From HXMU1420-13 sp034669965 (GTDB lineage: Bacteria > Bacteroidota > Rhodothermia > Balneolales > Balneolaceae): 64,000 bases of DNA. The stretch covers positions 620,001 to 684,000 of the forward strand of contig JAXMOK010000001.1 in assembly GCA_034669965.1 (NCBI GenBank), given 5' to 3'. Position numbers and translations under genes: made by a program. Below are positions 7,905-17,241 of the stretch, in pieces; within the stretch, counting starts at the first letter, position 1; each line of letters opens with the position of its first letter. The notes under the pieces were generated by a model that saw only the letters and a program-made list of their open reading frames with translations, ran no database searches and was not told the DNA's origin.

Positions 7905-10748
7905 TCAGAAGGCTAAGCCCGCTCTGAGCATAATCCCTGAGTTGTCTCCGCTTTGCAGTCCTAGGCCTGCGCTAAAGATTTTGAATTTGGCTCTTGCACC
8001 GAATTCAATCCAACTTGGCGCCCCAACTACCGATTGCGGGTACACTTCGTTGCCATCGGTTATGTTTTCAGGTTCTACATCAACATGCTTCAACAAATTG
8101 TAATTGTACGAAGCGTACGGCGAAATCTTGATGTCTGCAATTTCCAGGTTGTAGCGAATCCTTGCCATCAGCGGTGCGCCCCAACTGGTGTAGAAGAAAT
8201 CGTAATTCTCGCCGGTAAAAGTAGATCGTTCTTCTTTATTGAAAATTAGATAGGCTGATAGGCCATAATCGAATGCCAACGGAAGTTTGGTCAGCTTCGA
8301 AATGTCCTTCATTCGTACCCATTCGATGCCACCGCCAATCGCATTTCCTAGAAAATACCCATAGATATTTCGTTGTTTCATCCCACTGCCTGATTGCAAG
8401 AAGACACCGGCACCGCCAACATTCGAATAACTGTGCTGTGCATTGCCCGAATGTGTTAAGAAACTCAGGCTGGATCCACCGAAAGCACTGATATCGTTAC
8501 CACCTGCATCCACAAACCAACCGGATTCAACCGAACTAATATTTGTAGTTCGTGTTTTTGAATCGTTCGAGTTTGAACTTACATAGGTGGTATTTTGCTC
8601 GGTATAGTTGCTGTTGTCATAGCAAGCTGCACCATCAGGGATTCCTCCATTTATCGCTGCTTGACGATATAATTCGTACAGGTTTTCGGTGGATAATGCT
8701 TCTTCGGCTAATAACTCTTGCTCGAGTACTCCACCCGTTCCTTCCTGAGCTACGTTGCCTAATACTTTCACTTCAACGCGACGGTTTTCTTGGCGACCTT
8801 CGGCGGTGTCGTTGGTTGCACGAGGATCTGTCTCTCCATATCCCTGTGCTGAAATACGGTTTGAAGAAATGCCTTTTTCAATCACGTAATTAACTACCGC
8901 TTCGGCACGAGCCTGGCTTAAATCCATGTTCGTTTCATCGGAACCTACATCGTCGGTATGCCCACCAATCTCGATAATCAACGCCGATTGCGCCATGATA
9001 TCGTACAAGCGGTCCAGCTCTTGAATGCTTTCCTCGCGAAGATTGTCACTGCCTGTATCGAAATAAATGTTTTCCAGTACGATGCGTGCGCCTTCATTAG
9101 CTTCGGTTAAGCTGATGTCTTTCCGAACTTCTTTATAGCCGGAATTATCCTCTAACCAACTGATTCTTGCTCTGCGCATGGCAGCATTTAAATCTGCTTG
9201 AGCTTGATTCATCGCTTTGCTCAAGTCAGCCATTTCATCAAATTCTGATTCTAAATCGGTTGAATTGGAACTTAGTAACTGCTCATAGTCTGAACGATTG
9301 CTTTCGATTCTACTAAGCGCATTTTTCATTCGAAATAACTCGGCACCCAACTTTTCAGAAAAAGCAATCGAATCTTCCACCATAGTTTTCAGATCCAGCA
9401 TCTCCGTTTGGAACAGAAATCCTTTTTGATTGGCTGTGATCAGATAACGTCGACCGAATGGTAAGTTGATCAAATAATCGCCGGTTTGCGGATTACTGGT
9501 TGAGTAGCCCAGTTGTTCGCCCGTATCAAAATCGCTCCAGTATAAAGTCGCAGCAATCAAGCTATCGTCTTGATTGGTCACGTTTCCGTAAATGGAAACT
9601 ACGGGATCAGGTCGCATATCCGGTGGGAGAATCATTTTGAAGATATCATCGTCGCCATACCCGTCGCCTTCACCGGTAGTACCACGAGTGAAATATGCTA
9701 CAGTTCCTGATGCGGGAATAGTCATATCTTCATCATCCAATACTGAATTGATATTTTTCCCGAGGTTTACAGGAGTTGTCCAGTTATCCCAGCCTTCGCC
9801 AATACGGCGAGTTACAAATAAATCGCTACCACCAAAACCGGGATGCGAATCGGATGAGAAATACAAGGTTCTGCCATCGGCGTTTAAAAATGGCCACGAT
9901 TCAGATCCTGTAGTGTTGATTGTGGTAGAAATTGGTTTAGGAGTGGTCCAGCGACCATTTTCCAGATGGGTGATAAAAATGTCGGTCTCATAATCGGCAT
10001 CTTCCGAAGATTGACGCCCATGGTAGGCTACAAAAATCAGTGTTTTACCATCCGGAGAAAGGTTAGCCATCGACTCCCAATTATCGGAGTTTACATCGCC
10101 GCCAAGGTTACAGGGCACCGTCCAGCTGTTGCCGATTTTTGCACTGTAGAAGAAATCACCGCCGCCGAAACGTCCTTCGTAATTCCCGAATACGATGGCT
10201 GTGTTTCCATCCGAAGAAAGAGAAAGAATGCCTTCATGAGAATCGGTATTGATGATTGAACCCATGTTATTTGGCTTGCTCCATTCGCCGTTGGCTTCAC
10301 GATTAGAGTACCAAACATCGCCCCCACCAAAGCCGTTGGCTCTATCGGTAGAGTAAAAGTACATGCGGTTTCCATCCGAAGAGATTCTCGGAAGAAATTC
10401 ATCGATGTTGGAATTAATATTCGGTCCGAGATTATCGATGTACACTTCTTCTTCAGGTTCCTCGAGCAGTGCAATTATCTGTTGAACCTTCATTTTATCA
10501 GCGCCGGAATATTGGGTCATATACCGTTGATAATTCTCAATGGCTTTATCCCATTGCTTTAACGCTGTATAACTTTGCGCCACGTTCATGTAATACATCG
10601 CATTAGATGTGGCCATTGCTTCGTACGCATTTGCTGCCGACTGATACTTTCCATTCTCGAAAAGATCATCCGCATCTTGTGCATGTGTGATAAAAGGAAG
10701 CCCTACCAAAAGCAGTAGTAAAGCCCCTTTTCTTGTCAGAGTTTTCAT
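7905..10748 (-). CDS. PorE-like TPR / beta-propeller / OmpA outer-membrane-associated protein
   Basis: Envelope protein expected to anchor a complex to peptidoglycan. The start is set at 10748, because AAGGGG precedes this ATG and a clean signal peptide follows (MKTLTRKGALLLLLVGLPF, cut after HAQ). The longer frame to 10823 lacks both. In order it has TPR-like helices (about 25-95), PD40/WD40-like propeller blades with repeated 'LSPDGKTLIF' and 'GFGGSDLF' patterns (about 110-370), a carboxypeptidase-regulatory-like fold, a coiled segment, and an OmpA peptidoglycan-binding domain (IYFDTGSDNL, GHTDDVGS, ENRRVEVKV). This order matches PorE of the type IX secretion system. Unusually, about 260 further residues follow the OmpA domain. 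They look like an outer-membrane beta-barrel ending in Phe. Two operator-like sites lie upstream. Confidence 0.85.
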   Translation of the reverse strand: MKTLTRKGALLLLLVGLPFITHAQDADDLFENGKYQSAANAYEAMATSNAMYYMNVAQSYTALKQWDKAIENYQRYMTQYSGADKMKVQQIIALLEEPEEEVYIDNLGPNINSNIDEFLPRISSDGNRMYFYSTDRANGFGGGDVWYSNREANGEWSKPNNMGSIINTDSHEGILSLSSDGNTAIVFGNYEGRFGGGDFFYSAKIGNSWTVPCNLGGDVNSDNWESMANLSPDGKTLIFVAYHGRQSSEDADYETDIFITHLENGRWTTPKPISTTINTTGSESWPFLNADGRTLYFSSDSHPGFGGSDLFVTRRIGEGWDNWTTPVNLGKNINSVLDDEDMTIPASGTVAYFTRGTTGEGDGYGDDDIFKMILPPDMRPDPVVSIYGNVTNQDDSLIAATLYWSDFDTGEQLGYSTSNPQTGDYLINLPFGRRYLITANQKGFLFQTEMLDLKTMVEDSIAFSEKLGAELFRMKNALSRIESNRSDYEQLLSSNSTDLESEFDEMADLSKAMNQAQADLNAAMRRARISWLEDNSGYKEVRKDISLTEANEGARIVLENIYFDTGSDNLREESIQELDRLYDIMAQSALIIEIGGHTDDVGSDETNMDLSQARAEAVVNYVIEKGISSNRISAQGYGETDPRATNDTAEGRQENRRVEVKVLGNVAQEGTGGVLEQELLAEEALSTENLYELYRQAAINGGIPDGAACYDNSNYTEQNTTYVSSNSNDSKTRTTNISSVESGWFVDAGGNDISAFGGSSLSFLTHSGNAQHSYSNVGGAGVFLQSGSGMKQRNIYGYFLGNAIGGGIEWVRMKDISKLTKLPLAFDYGLSAYLIFNKEERSTFTGENYDFFYTSWGAPLMARIRYNLEIADIKISPYASYNYNLLKHVDVEPENITDGNEVYPQSVVGAPSWIEFGARAKFKIFSAGLGLQSGDNSGIMLRAGLAF

Positions 10749-10829
10749 AGTTACCCCTTGAATTTTACCGCCATTGCTGGCAGCAGTTAGAATTGATGGC
10801 TCAATATTGTTGCTCAAACTCATTCTTTC

Positions 10830-10849
10830 GATACCCTATCGAGGGTATT
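10830..10849. promoter_or_regulatory. Candidate operator, copy 2: ATACCC-N6-GGGTAT
   Basis: An inverted repeat with a 6-bp spacer (TATCGA), 82 bp upstream of the OmpA-family start and 99 bp upstream of the divergent 1742-residue gene. The half-sites match copies 1 and 3. Its centre is 38 bp from the centre of copy 3. Confidence 0.65.
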
Positions 10850-10867
10850 CTTTAGCTGAACTCACAG

Positions 10868-10887
10868 AATACCCGCAATCGGGTATG
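10868..10887. promoter_or_regulatory. Candidate operator, copy 3: AATACCC-N6-GGGTAT
   Basis: The third copy of the motif (spacer GCAATC) is in the same divergent promoter region, 61 bp from the start of the plus-strand gene. Two tandem copies between divergent envelope genes and one before the regulator make chance unlikely. Confidence 0.65.
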
Positions 10888-10947
10888 TCTTATTGATAGG
10901 CTGATCGATTATTTGAGCCAACAACATTTCACTTAATCTTTATCACT

Positions 10948-13900
10948 ATGAAGGGGTTTAAATATCGATCCAAATTTTTAGCACTACAGTTCTTAGCGGC
11001 TGTGATGCTTTCATTAATAATAACTACTCATGCATCGGCACAACTTGTTGCCGGCATCGACACCGTCTCGATCGTAGACGGCCAATGGCAGTATTACGAT
11101 TTCACATCGCAAACAACGTTTACCATTGCCGATACCGCTACGTACACTCCCGATTTTCGGGGAAGTAGCAACGAAGGAGTAAACTTTGGGCAAGAGTTTT
11201 CACAAATTATTCCGCCGCGTCGGCTATTATTATTGGGTACAGGAAACATCGACACGGTTACAACGGTGCCGGAGTGGACCGATGCCGCTCCCTGGGTAGA
11301 TACAAGCTGGGATTGGCCTAACGGGACGCAAGGTCAGCCCATCTCGCCCGGCCAACTGTGGGTGGTGTACACCTCAGAAGGTTTGTACGCCGTAATGCAA
11401 ATTGATGAGTTACCGGATGGCAATTTTGGGAGTAGCTTCACTTTCAAATATAAGTACATGAGCGAAGGCGGAACTACCCTCGAAGAAAGCAATCTAATTG
11501 AAGAGTCAGGGGATCAAATTGTAGGTAACACCACACTGAATAGTGGTAATGGCTTCGACTTATCCGGAGAATCGAATGGGGAATTAGAAGATGCAGGAAC
11601 ATACGAGCCTGATTTTGTTTTTGTAAACAACGAGGGAGTTAACTTTGGGAACGAAGGCAGTACTTCACTTTCGTCAACCGGTAGAAGATTCTTATTACTT
11701 GGCAACGGAAATCTCGACAGCTTAACCACCGTGCCAACAAGAACTGATGCCGCCCCTTGGGTTAGCGTTTCGTACGATTTTTCGGATGGAACCGGAGGAC
11801 AACCCATTTCTGTAGGTCAGCTTTGGGCAGTTTATACTCGTGAAGGAAATTACGCCGCCATCGAAATAACGGCTTTACCCGGCGGTGGCTTTGGCCAATC
11901 TTTCGATTTTAAATATAAATATCAGCCGAATGGTTCTACCAATTTCGAAGCGGATACTACCATTGTAGATCCTGATCCTACCTATTCTATGGCTATTGTA
12001 AGTGGAGATAGTCAGACTGTAGCCCCAACCGAGTTTGCTACGCAAACACTTCAGGTTAACGTTTCTGATGAAAATGGCTCTCCAATTTCTGGTGAAGAAG
12101 TAGGCTTTTCATTCATACTACAACCACAAGGTACAAGCAATAATGGCGTAGTTTCTACACTGGCTTCAACCGATGCTAATGGTGTTGCTCAAGCTCAAGT
12201 AAGTGGAGGCGATGCTGTTGGTGAGTATCAAATCCAAGCAACTTTACAATCTGATACTACCGCTTTTGTAGTGTTTTCGCTGTTCGTTGATCAGCCGGAT
12301 ACTGCTAGTGGTGATCTAATCTTAGGCTCGGCAACCAGTACTCATGGAACCGGCTTCGACTTTTCCCGCCAGGAAACCGGCGACAATGAAGATGCAGGAG
12401 ACTACATGCTCGATTTCGCATTTGTGAACAACGAAGGCGTTAATTTTGGTAATGAGGGAAGTACTTCGCTTTCGGGTACCGGTCGGCGATTCTTGTTATT
12501 AGGAAATGGAAATCTGGATTCCCTAACCACTATACCCGAACGAAGCGACGCTGCCCCTTGGGTAACGGTTTCCTACGATTTTGCTGATGGAACAGGCGGT
12601 CAACCTATTTCTGTAGGACAGCTTTGGGCTGTTTATACTCGCGAAGGAAATTATGCAGCCATCGAAATAACAGCTTTACCCGGTGGTAACTTTGGTAGTT
12701 CGTTCGACTTTAAGTACAAATACCAACCAAATGGCAGTCGCTTTTTTGAGGGCGATACAATCACAACTCCTGAGCCCATTCTATCTATTGCAATTGAAGA
12801 CGGTAACAACCAAACCGTAGAACCGAGTGCTTATGCTCCAATTACATTGCAGGTTCAAGTTACAAACCAGGATAATGAGGCTGTAAGTGGCGAAGAAGTT
12901 AGATTCTCCTTTAGCGCCCAACCTGCTGCTACCACAACGGATGGTATTGTATCTGAGCTAGCAGTTACAAATGCTTCCGGATTTGCCCATGCACAAGTTG
13001 GCGCAGGCAATGCCCCGGGGGAATACCAAATTCAAGCAACGTTGAACTCAGATACCACGAAGTTTGTCACTTTTTCGCTGTATGCAGAAGAAACAGACAC
13101 CATCGGCGGAGAAACTATTAGTGGAACAGCAACAAGCACTAATGGAACCGGATTCGATTTTTCACGCCAGGAAACCGGCGACAATGAAGATGCCGGCGAG
13201 TATCAACTCGATTTTGCTTTCGTAAATAACGAAGGCGTTAATTTTGGTAATGAAAGTAGTGGTTCGCTTGCGCAAACAGGTCGTAGGTTTCTACTGCTTG
13301 GCGAAGGAAGTCTGGAAAGCGTAAACGAAGCGCCCACCCGTGTAGATGAAGCTCCCTGGGTAACTGTTTCTTACGATTTTGCTGATGGAACCGGCGGTCA
13401 ACCTATTTCTGTAGGACAGCTTTGGGCCGTATTTACCCGCGAAGAACATTATGCGGTGATGGAAATTACCGGTCTACCGGATGGTAATTTTGGCAATTCG
13501 TTCACTTTCGATTACAAATATCAGCCAAGTGGTTCAAACCAGTTTGGGGATGTTGAACCTCAAGTTCCTGACACCATGATTATTGCATCCGGGGACAATC
13601 AAACCGGGGTAGTAAACACAACCGTCTCCGAGCCGTTGATGGTTCAGGTTCTAGATCAGAACGAATTACCCATGGAAGGCGTCACCGTTAACTTCTCAAT
13701 TACCAATCAACCCGAAGGCGCCGATGGAGCTGAAATCAGCGAAAGCTCAGTAATTACGAACTCCGAGGGGCATGCCAGAGTAGTATTTACACTCAGCGAT
13801 AAAGTGGGCGAGTATGTGATCGAGGCTTCGGCTGAAAATCTAAACTCGGTGACGTTTACAGTAACCGCAGAAGAGTTATCTCCACCGGATGCAGTAACAT

Positions 13901-16176
13901 TGCTAAGCATTCGCGATGGGTTTGTTGAGAATTCCCTAATGCCCGAATGGTCGCAGAGTACCGCCGAAGATTTCTTGTACTATAAAGTGTATATGGCAGT
14001 AAACGACGGTGAGCTACAATTTGTGGATTCAACCCGGGTAGGCACTGGATTTAGACAGGATACTGCTAAAGCAATTTTCGACCTCGAAAACTTTGAAGAG
14101 TATACCTTTGCAGTATCGGTTGTGAATACAGCTTTGCTTGAAAGTGAGTTATCCAATCAGCTAACCGGAATGCCAACTCCAAGTCCTGAAGAAATTCAGA
14201 ATTTCACTGCCACTGCCGGTGATGGCGCCGTTCAGTTAAGCTGGAGTCCAATCGACACCTCTTATTTCGGTTTTTATGATTTAACGATCAATACCCGGGA
14301 AGGCGAATTGGTAAAGCGTGATTCTATCTACCATGTGCTTGATACCACCTATGTAATTGGTGATTTAGAAAACGATGCCGTTTACACTTTCCTAATCAAC
14401 GGAGTGAATGCGTTTGGTAAAGCGGGTTTTTCTTCCTTTGCGAGCGCAGTTCCAAAAGACAGTTATGTGGAGGAAGAAATTACGTTACCAAATTTGGTGG
14501 ATGGCAGCTCTTCTTGGGCTGATGTGGATGGTGACGGCGACATGGATTTATTGATGACCGGTCGACTAAACGCCAATTCAGATCCTGAAACGCATCTCTT
14601 CTTGAATGATGGAACTGGTGAGTTCACCAATTCGAATCAGAATTTTGTTGGACTCATATACACCACCGTATTCTGGCAAGATATCGATCAGAATGGCTTT
14701 GTGGATGTGCTCATCACCGGACAAACTGACGATGGAAACGTAATTACCAAAGTATATCTGAATAACGAGGGTACGTTTACCGATGCCGAGTTGATACTTC
14801 CGGCTTACACGGATGGAATGATCTCCCCTGCTGATTTTGATAACGATGGCGACATTGACCTGCTGGTTGCCGGCGATACCGGAACTGAATACACTACGGC
14901 ACTTTTGGTTAACAACGGAAACCAGAGTTTCGAGCCGCTACCCTATGATTTTATTGGGTTTTCTAAAGCTTCGGCAGCTTGGGGCGATTTTAATGCCGAT
15001 GGTTTTCTTGATTTCGTGATTGCCGGTGAACTACAAGACGGAGCCATTAGCACTACCGTGTATCAGAATATCGATGGCAACTCATTTTTTGTGAAGGAAG
15101 GCACGTTCCAAGGTGTCATTTCAGGAGCAGTTGCTTTCGCTGATCTGGATGTGGATGGTGATTTAGATCTTCTTATTTCCGGCTACAAAGATTCGGGAAA
15201 AACAACGCACTTTACCGGATTGTATCATTACAACGGTCTCGACTTCGAACTTTTCTATTCGGTTGAAAATCCACCTGCAAAAACTCTTGCAACTGTCGCT
15301 TCAAAAAGCACACTTCAGTTAGGTGATTTCGATAACGACGGCGATCCTGATGTGCTATTGAATACCAATGCATCAGTTTCAATCCTCAAAAACAAACGAA
15401 CAGCCATAGAAGAAACCACGCTCGAAATTAGCGGATCCTCGGTAACTTGGGCCGATTATGATGGAGACGGCGATTTAGACATCGTGGCAAGTGGAGCCGA
15501 CGGAGCCAGAGTTTTGGCGAATACCACGGCAATCGTAAACACGCCACCAACAACACCCGCCAATGCAATGGTTTCGGTAATGATGGACTCCGTTTCGTTT
15601 ACCTGGGATGCATCCACCGATGCTCAAACACCGGCAAACATCCTGAGTTACAACCTGCGCGTTGGTACAGCACCGGGATTATCTGATGTCTTGTCAGCTA
15701 ATGCAAATCTTGCCACAGGAAAACTATTCACGCAAACAAGTGGCAATGCCGGGCAACAAACCAAGTTTAAACTATCCGGTTTGGCAAACGGCACGTACTA
15801 CTGGCAAGTTCAAGCTGTTGATAATGCCTTTGCAGGATCAGCGTTTAGTGCCGAGCAATCTTTTACCGTTGATAATAGTCCGGTACATACCGAACAATTA
15901 ACAGATTCGCCTCTTGAGTTTGAACTAAAACAGAATTACCCAAATCCGTTTAACCCAAGCACAGTAATTGAGTTTGCTGTTCCGGTAAACGGTCATGTAA
16001 ACCTCGAGATTTATGATATCAATGGACGAAAAGTTCAAGAGCTTGTAAACGAATCTCTAGCTGCGGGTTCTTACTCTGCTACTTTTAACGCAAGCAACCT
16101 TGCGAGTGGGCTCTACATTTACCGATTGCGCACCGGTGCCAATGTATTAACCCGTAAAATGACACTCATCAAATAG
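10948..16176 (+). CDS. Large secreted repeat protein with FN3, FG-GAP and T9SS sorting tail
   Basis: Predicted cell-surface or released protein of 1742 residues. A signal peptide (1-32, ending ASAQ) is followed by four copies of an unnamed module of about 120-150 residues. Its landmarks are NEGVNFG, RRLLLLG or RRFLLLG, APWV, GGQPIS and GQLWAVYT. The last three copies are separated or followed by Ig-like (Big_1-type) domains with VSGEEV-like strands. Then come two FN3-like domains, six FG-GAP/VCBS blades with Asp-rich loops such as DVDGDGDMDL and DFDNDGDIDL that probably bind calcium, another FN3-like domain, and the C-terminal tail with QNYPNPFNPST. The ATG follows the divergent region with two operator-like sites, and a strong terminator ends the gene. 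Its binding target is unknown; adhesin or matrix roles are guesses. Confidence 0.9.
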   Translation: MKGFKYRSKFLALQFLAAVMLSLIITTHASAQLVAGIDTVSIVDGQWQYYDFTSQTTFTIADTATYTPDFRGSSNEGVNFGQEFSQIIPPRRLLLLGTGNIDTVTTVPEWTDAAPWVDTSWDWPNGTQGQPISPGQLWVVYTSEGLYAVMQIDELPDGNFGSSFTFKYKYMSEGGTTLEESNLIEESGDQIVGNTTLNSGNGFDLSGESNGELEDAGTYEPDFVFVNNEGVNFGNEGSTSLSSTGRRFLLLGNGNLDSLTTVPTRTDAAPWVSVSYDFSDGTGGQPISVGQLWAVYTREGNYAAIEITALPGGGFGQSFDFKYKYQPNGSTNFEADTTIVDPDPTYSMAIVSGDSQTVAPTEFATQTLQVNVSDENGSPISGEEVGFSFILQPQGTSNNGVVSTLASTDANGVAQAQVSGGDAVGEYQIQATLQSDTTAFVVFSLFVDQPDTASGDLILGSATSTHGTGFDFSRQETGDNEDAGDYMLDFAFVNNEGVNFGNEGSTSLSGTGRRFLLLGNGNLDSLTTIPERSDAAPWVTVSYDFADGTGGQPISVGQLWAVYTREGNYAAIEITALPGGNFGSSFDFKYKYQPNGSRFFEGDTITTPEPILSIAIEDGNNQTVEPSAYAPITLQVQVTNQDNEAVSGEEVRFSFSAQPAATTTDGIVSELAVTNASGFAHAQVGAGNAPGEYQIQATLNSDTTKFVTFSLYAEETDTIGGETISGTATSTNGTGFDFSRQETGDNEDAGEYQLDFAFVNNEGVNFGNESSGSLAQTGRRFLLLGEGSLESVNEAPTRVDEAPWVTVSYDFADGTGGQPISVGQLWAVFTREEHYAVMEITGLPDGNFGNSFTFDYKYQPSGSNQFGDVEPQVPDTMIIASGDNQTGVVNTTVSEPLMVQVLDQNELPMEGVTVNFSITNQPEGADGAEISESSVITNSEGHARVVFTLSDKVGEYVIEASAENLNSVTFTVTAEELSPPDAVTLLSIRDGFVENSLMPEWSQSTAEDFLYYKVYMAVNDGELQFVDSTRVGTGFRQDTAKAIFDLENFEEYTFAVSVVNTALLESELSNQLTGMPTPSPEEIQNFTATAGDGAVQLSWSPIDTSYFGFYDLTINTREGELVKRDSIYHVLDTTYVIGDLENDAVYTFLINGVNAFGKAGFSSFASAVPKDSYVEEEITLPNLVDGSSSWADVDGDGDMDLLMTGRLNANSDPETHLFLNDGTGEFTNSNQNFVGLIYTTVFWQDIDQNGFVDVLITGQTDDGNVITKVYLNNEGTFTDAELILPAYTDGMISPADFDNDGDIDLLVAGDTGTEYTTALLVNNGNQSFEPLPYDFIGFSKASAAWGDFNADGFLDFVIAGELQDGAISTTVYQNIDGNSFFVKEGTFQGVISGAVAFADLDVDGDLDLLISGYKDSGKTTHFTGLYHYNGLDFELFYSVENPPAKTLATVASKSTLQLGDFDNDGDPDVLLNTNASVSILKNKRTAIEETTLEISGSSVTWADYDGDGDLDIVASGADGARVLANTTAIVNTPPTTPANAMVSVMMDSVSFTWDASTDAQTPANILSYNLRVGTAPGLSDVLSANANLATGKLFTQTSGNAGQQTKFKLSGLANGTYYWQVQAVDNAFAGSAFSAEQSFTVDNSPVHTEQLTDSPLEFELKQNYPNPFNPSTVIEFAVPVNGHVNLEIYDINGRKVQELVNESLAAGSYSATFNASNLASGLYIYRLRTGANVLTRKMTLIK

Positions 16177-16197
16177 TGAGTAAGTGAAACAATGACC

Positions 16198-16233
16198 AAA
16201 CCCGAGTTACAGAAATGTGATTCGGGTTTTTTT
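16198..16233 (+). terminator. Rho-independent terminator of the 1742-residue gene
   Basis: The arms AAACCCGA and TTCGGGTTT enclose a 16-nt loop and are followed by a run of T residues, 21 bp after the stop codon. Confidence 0.85.
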
Positions 16234-16261
16234 AATTCTTCGTCGTACAACTCGTAGCAAA

Positions 16262-16352
16262 CCCATCCCTGTCCCTTCTCTTTGCTAAGGGAAGGGGACT
16301 TAGATCTTTTTTTCGTGAACAAAGTCACCCCGGACTTGATCCGGGGTCTCCA
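16262..16352. repeat. 91-bp dispersed intergenic repeat, copy 2
   Basis: Nearly identical to 3689-3779, with the same CCCCGGA-CTTGA-TCCGGGG palindrome. A related palindrome, TCCGGATTAAGTCCGG, follows at 16425-16440. The stretch from 16234 to the next gene holds only these repeats. Confidence 0.85.
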
Positions 16353-16548
16353 GAAACTGGCGCGAGTGTCCACTCGTGCCTTCACCCCCGTTCCGTAGCA
16401 CTGCCTACCTGCCGAAAAGGAAATTCCGGATTAAGTCCGGCATGACTATAAAGTTATAAAGCAGGATTTTGATCAATTGGAAAAGGCGAAAGTGATACAA
16501 GAACTACGTTGCAAATGGGTAGTTACCTTAACTATCTTTAAGGCTTCC

Positions 16549-17109
16549 ATGAAAATCTTTCGCTCACATATTCTGCGCTCCTACAGCTTTTTTGTGCTGA
16601 TGATTGGAATTGCCCTGCACTTGGTTGGGGATTCTGAACAACAGGCACATCACGAGGCATTTACCTCTTGGTTAGGATCGCATCTTAAAAACAGCGACAG
16701 CGAAGCCCATCAAGCACTCGAAAATTTATCGAAAGACCATTCTGAGCTGGATGAAGTAATCCGCAAAGCCTCGGAACTGGTTAGCAATCACGCCGATGAA
16801 TTTTCATTACCGCTTGAGTCGGAATCGGATGAAAACGACGGTTCAGATGACATGTACCACCTCTTGCTTGAGCAATGGAATCATTTCCAGAACTCGGAAG
16901 CAGGCATGGGTAAAGCCATTTTCGTGGAATCAGCGAAATCGAATACCATTTTACCCAACGATGGCAAATTTGCTTCGATTGCGGGAATCTCAAACAGAAT
17001 CCCAACCGCTGAGCAATATCCCGATATTAAAACAAGGGATGCACAAGACTATAACTCTTCTTTTCAACTTCGCCCCATGGCGAGCGGCACAGCTATTGGT
17101 GCCCCGTAG
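16549..17109 (+). CDS. Unknown small protein with N-terminal signal or anchor
   Basis: I do not recognise the family. The ATG at 16549 is preferred to a TTG at 16477 because it places a hydrophobic segment (SFFVLMIGIALHLVG) right at the N terminus of a 186-residue product. The rest is soluble and acidic, with helical stretches around residues 30-100 and a C-terminal tail rich in Ser, Ala and Gly (LRPMASGTAIGAP). It has no cysteine pairs and no recognisable catalytic motif. It stands between repeat-filled spacers, upstream of secD but separated by 130 bp, so an operon with secDF is not certain. Confidence 0.6.
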   Translation: MKIFRSHILRSYSFFVLMIGIALHLVGDSEQQAHHEAFTSWLGSHLKNSDSEAHQALENLSKDHSELDEVIRKASELVSNHADEFSLPLESESDENDGSDDMYHLLLEQWNHFQNSEAGMGKAIFVESAKSNTILPNDGKFASIAGISNRIPTAEQYPDIKTRDAQDYNSSFQLRPMASGTAIGAP

Positions 17110-17240
17110 TAATTATCAATGCTTCAATGATCAATTATCAATTATCAATGAAGTCTCAAAAGTAAATACTAAAACGAATTTGAGAACACTTTCTCAAACC
17201 CATTCTTAATTGAATAATTCTTAATTCTTAATTCAACACA
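17110..17240. repeat. AT-rich dispersed repeat (ATCAATT / TTAATTC type), copy a
   Basis: The left part has repeated ATCAATT units and the right part repeated CTTAATT units, so the ends can pair. Related segments sit at 26417-26470, 39579-39668 and 57786-57866, always directly at gene ends. Here it fills the space before secD. Confidence 0.6.
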
Positions 17241-17241
17241 T

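Noticed and set aside
10749..10823. N-terminal extension of the OmpA-family protein
   Set aside because: The signal peptide and ribosome binding site place the start at 10748; the extension would run towards the operator-like sites.
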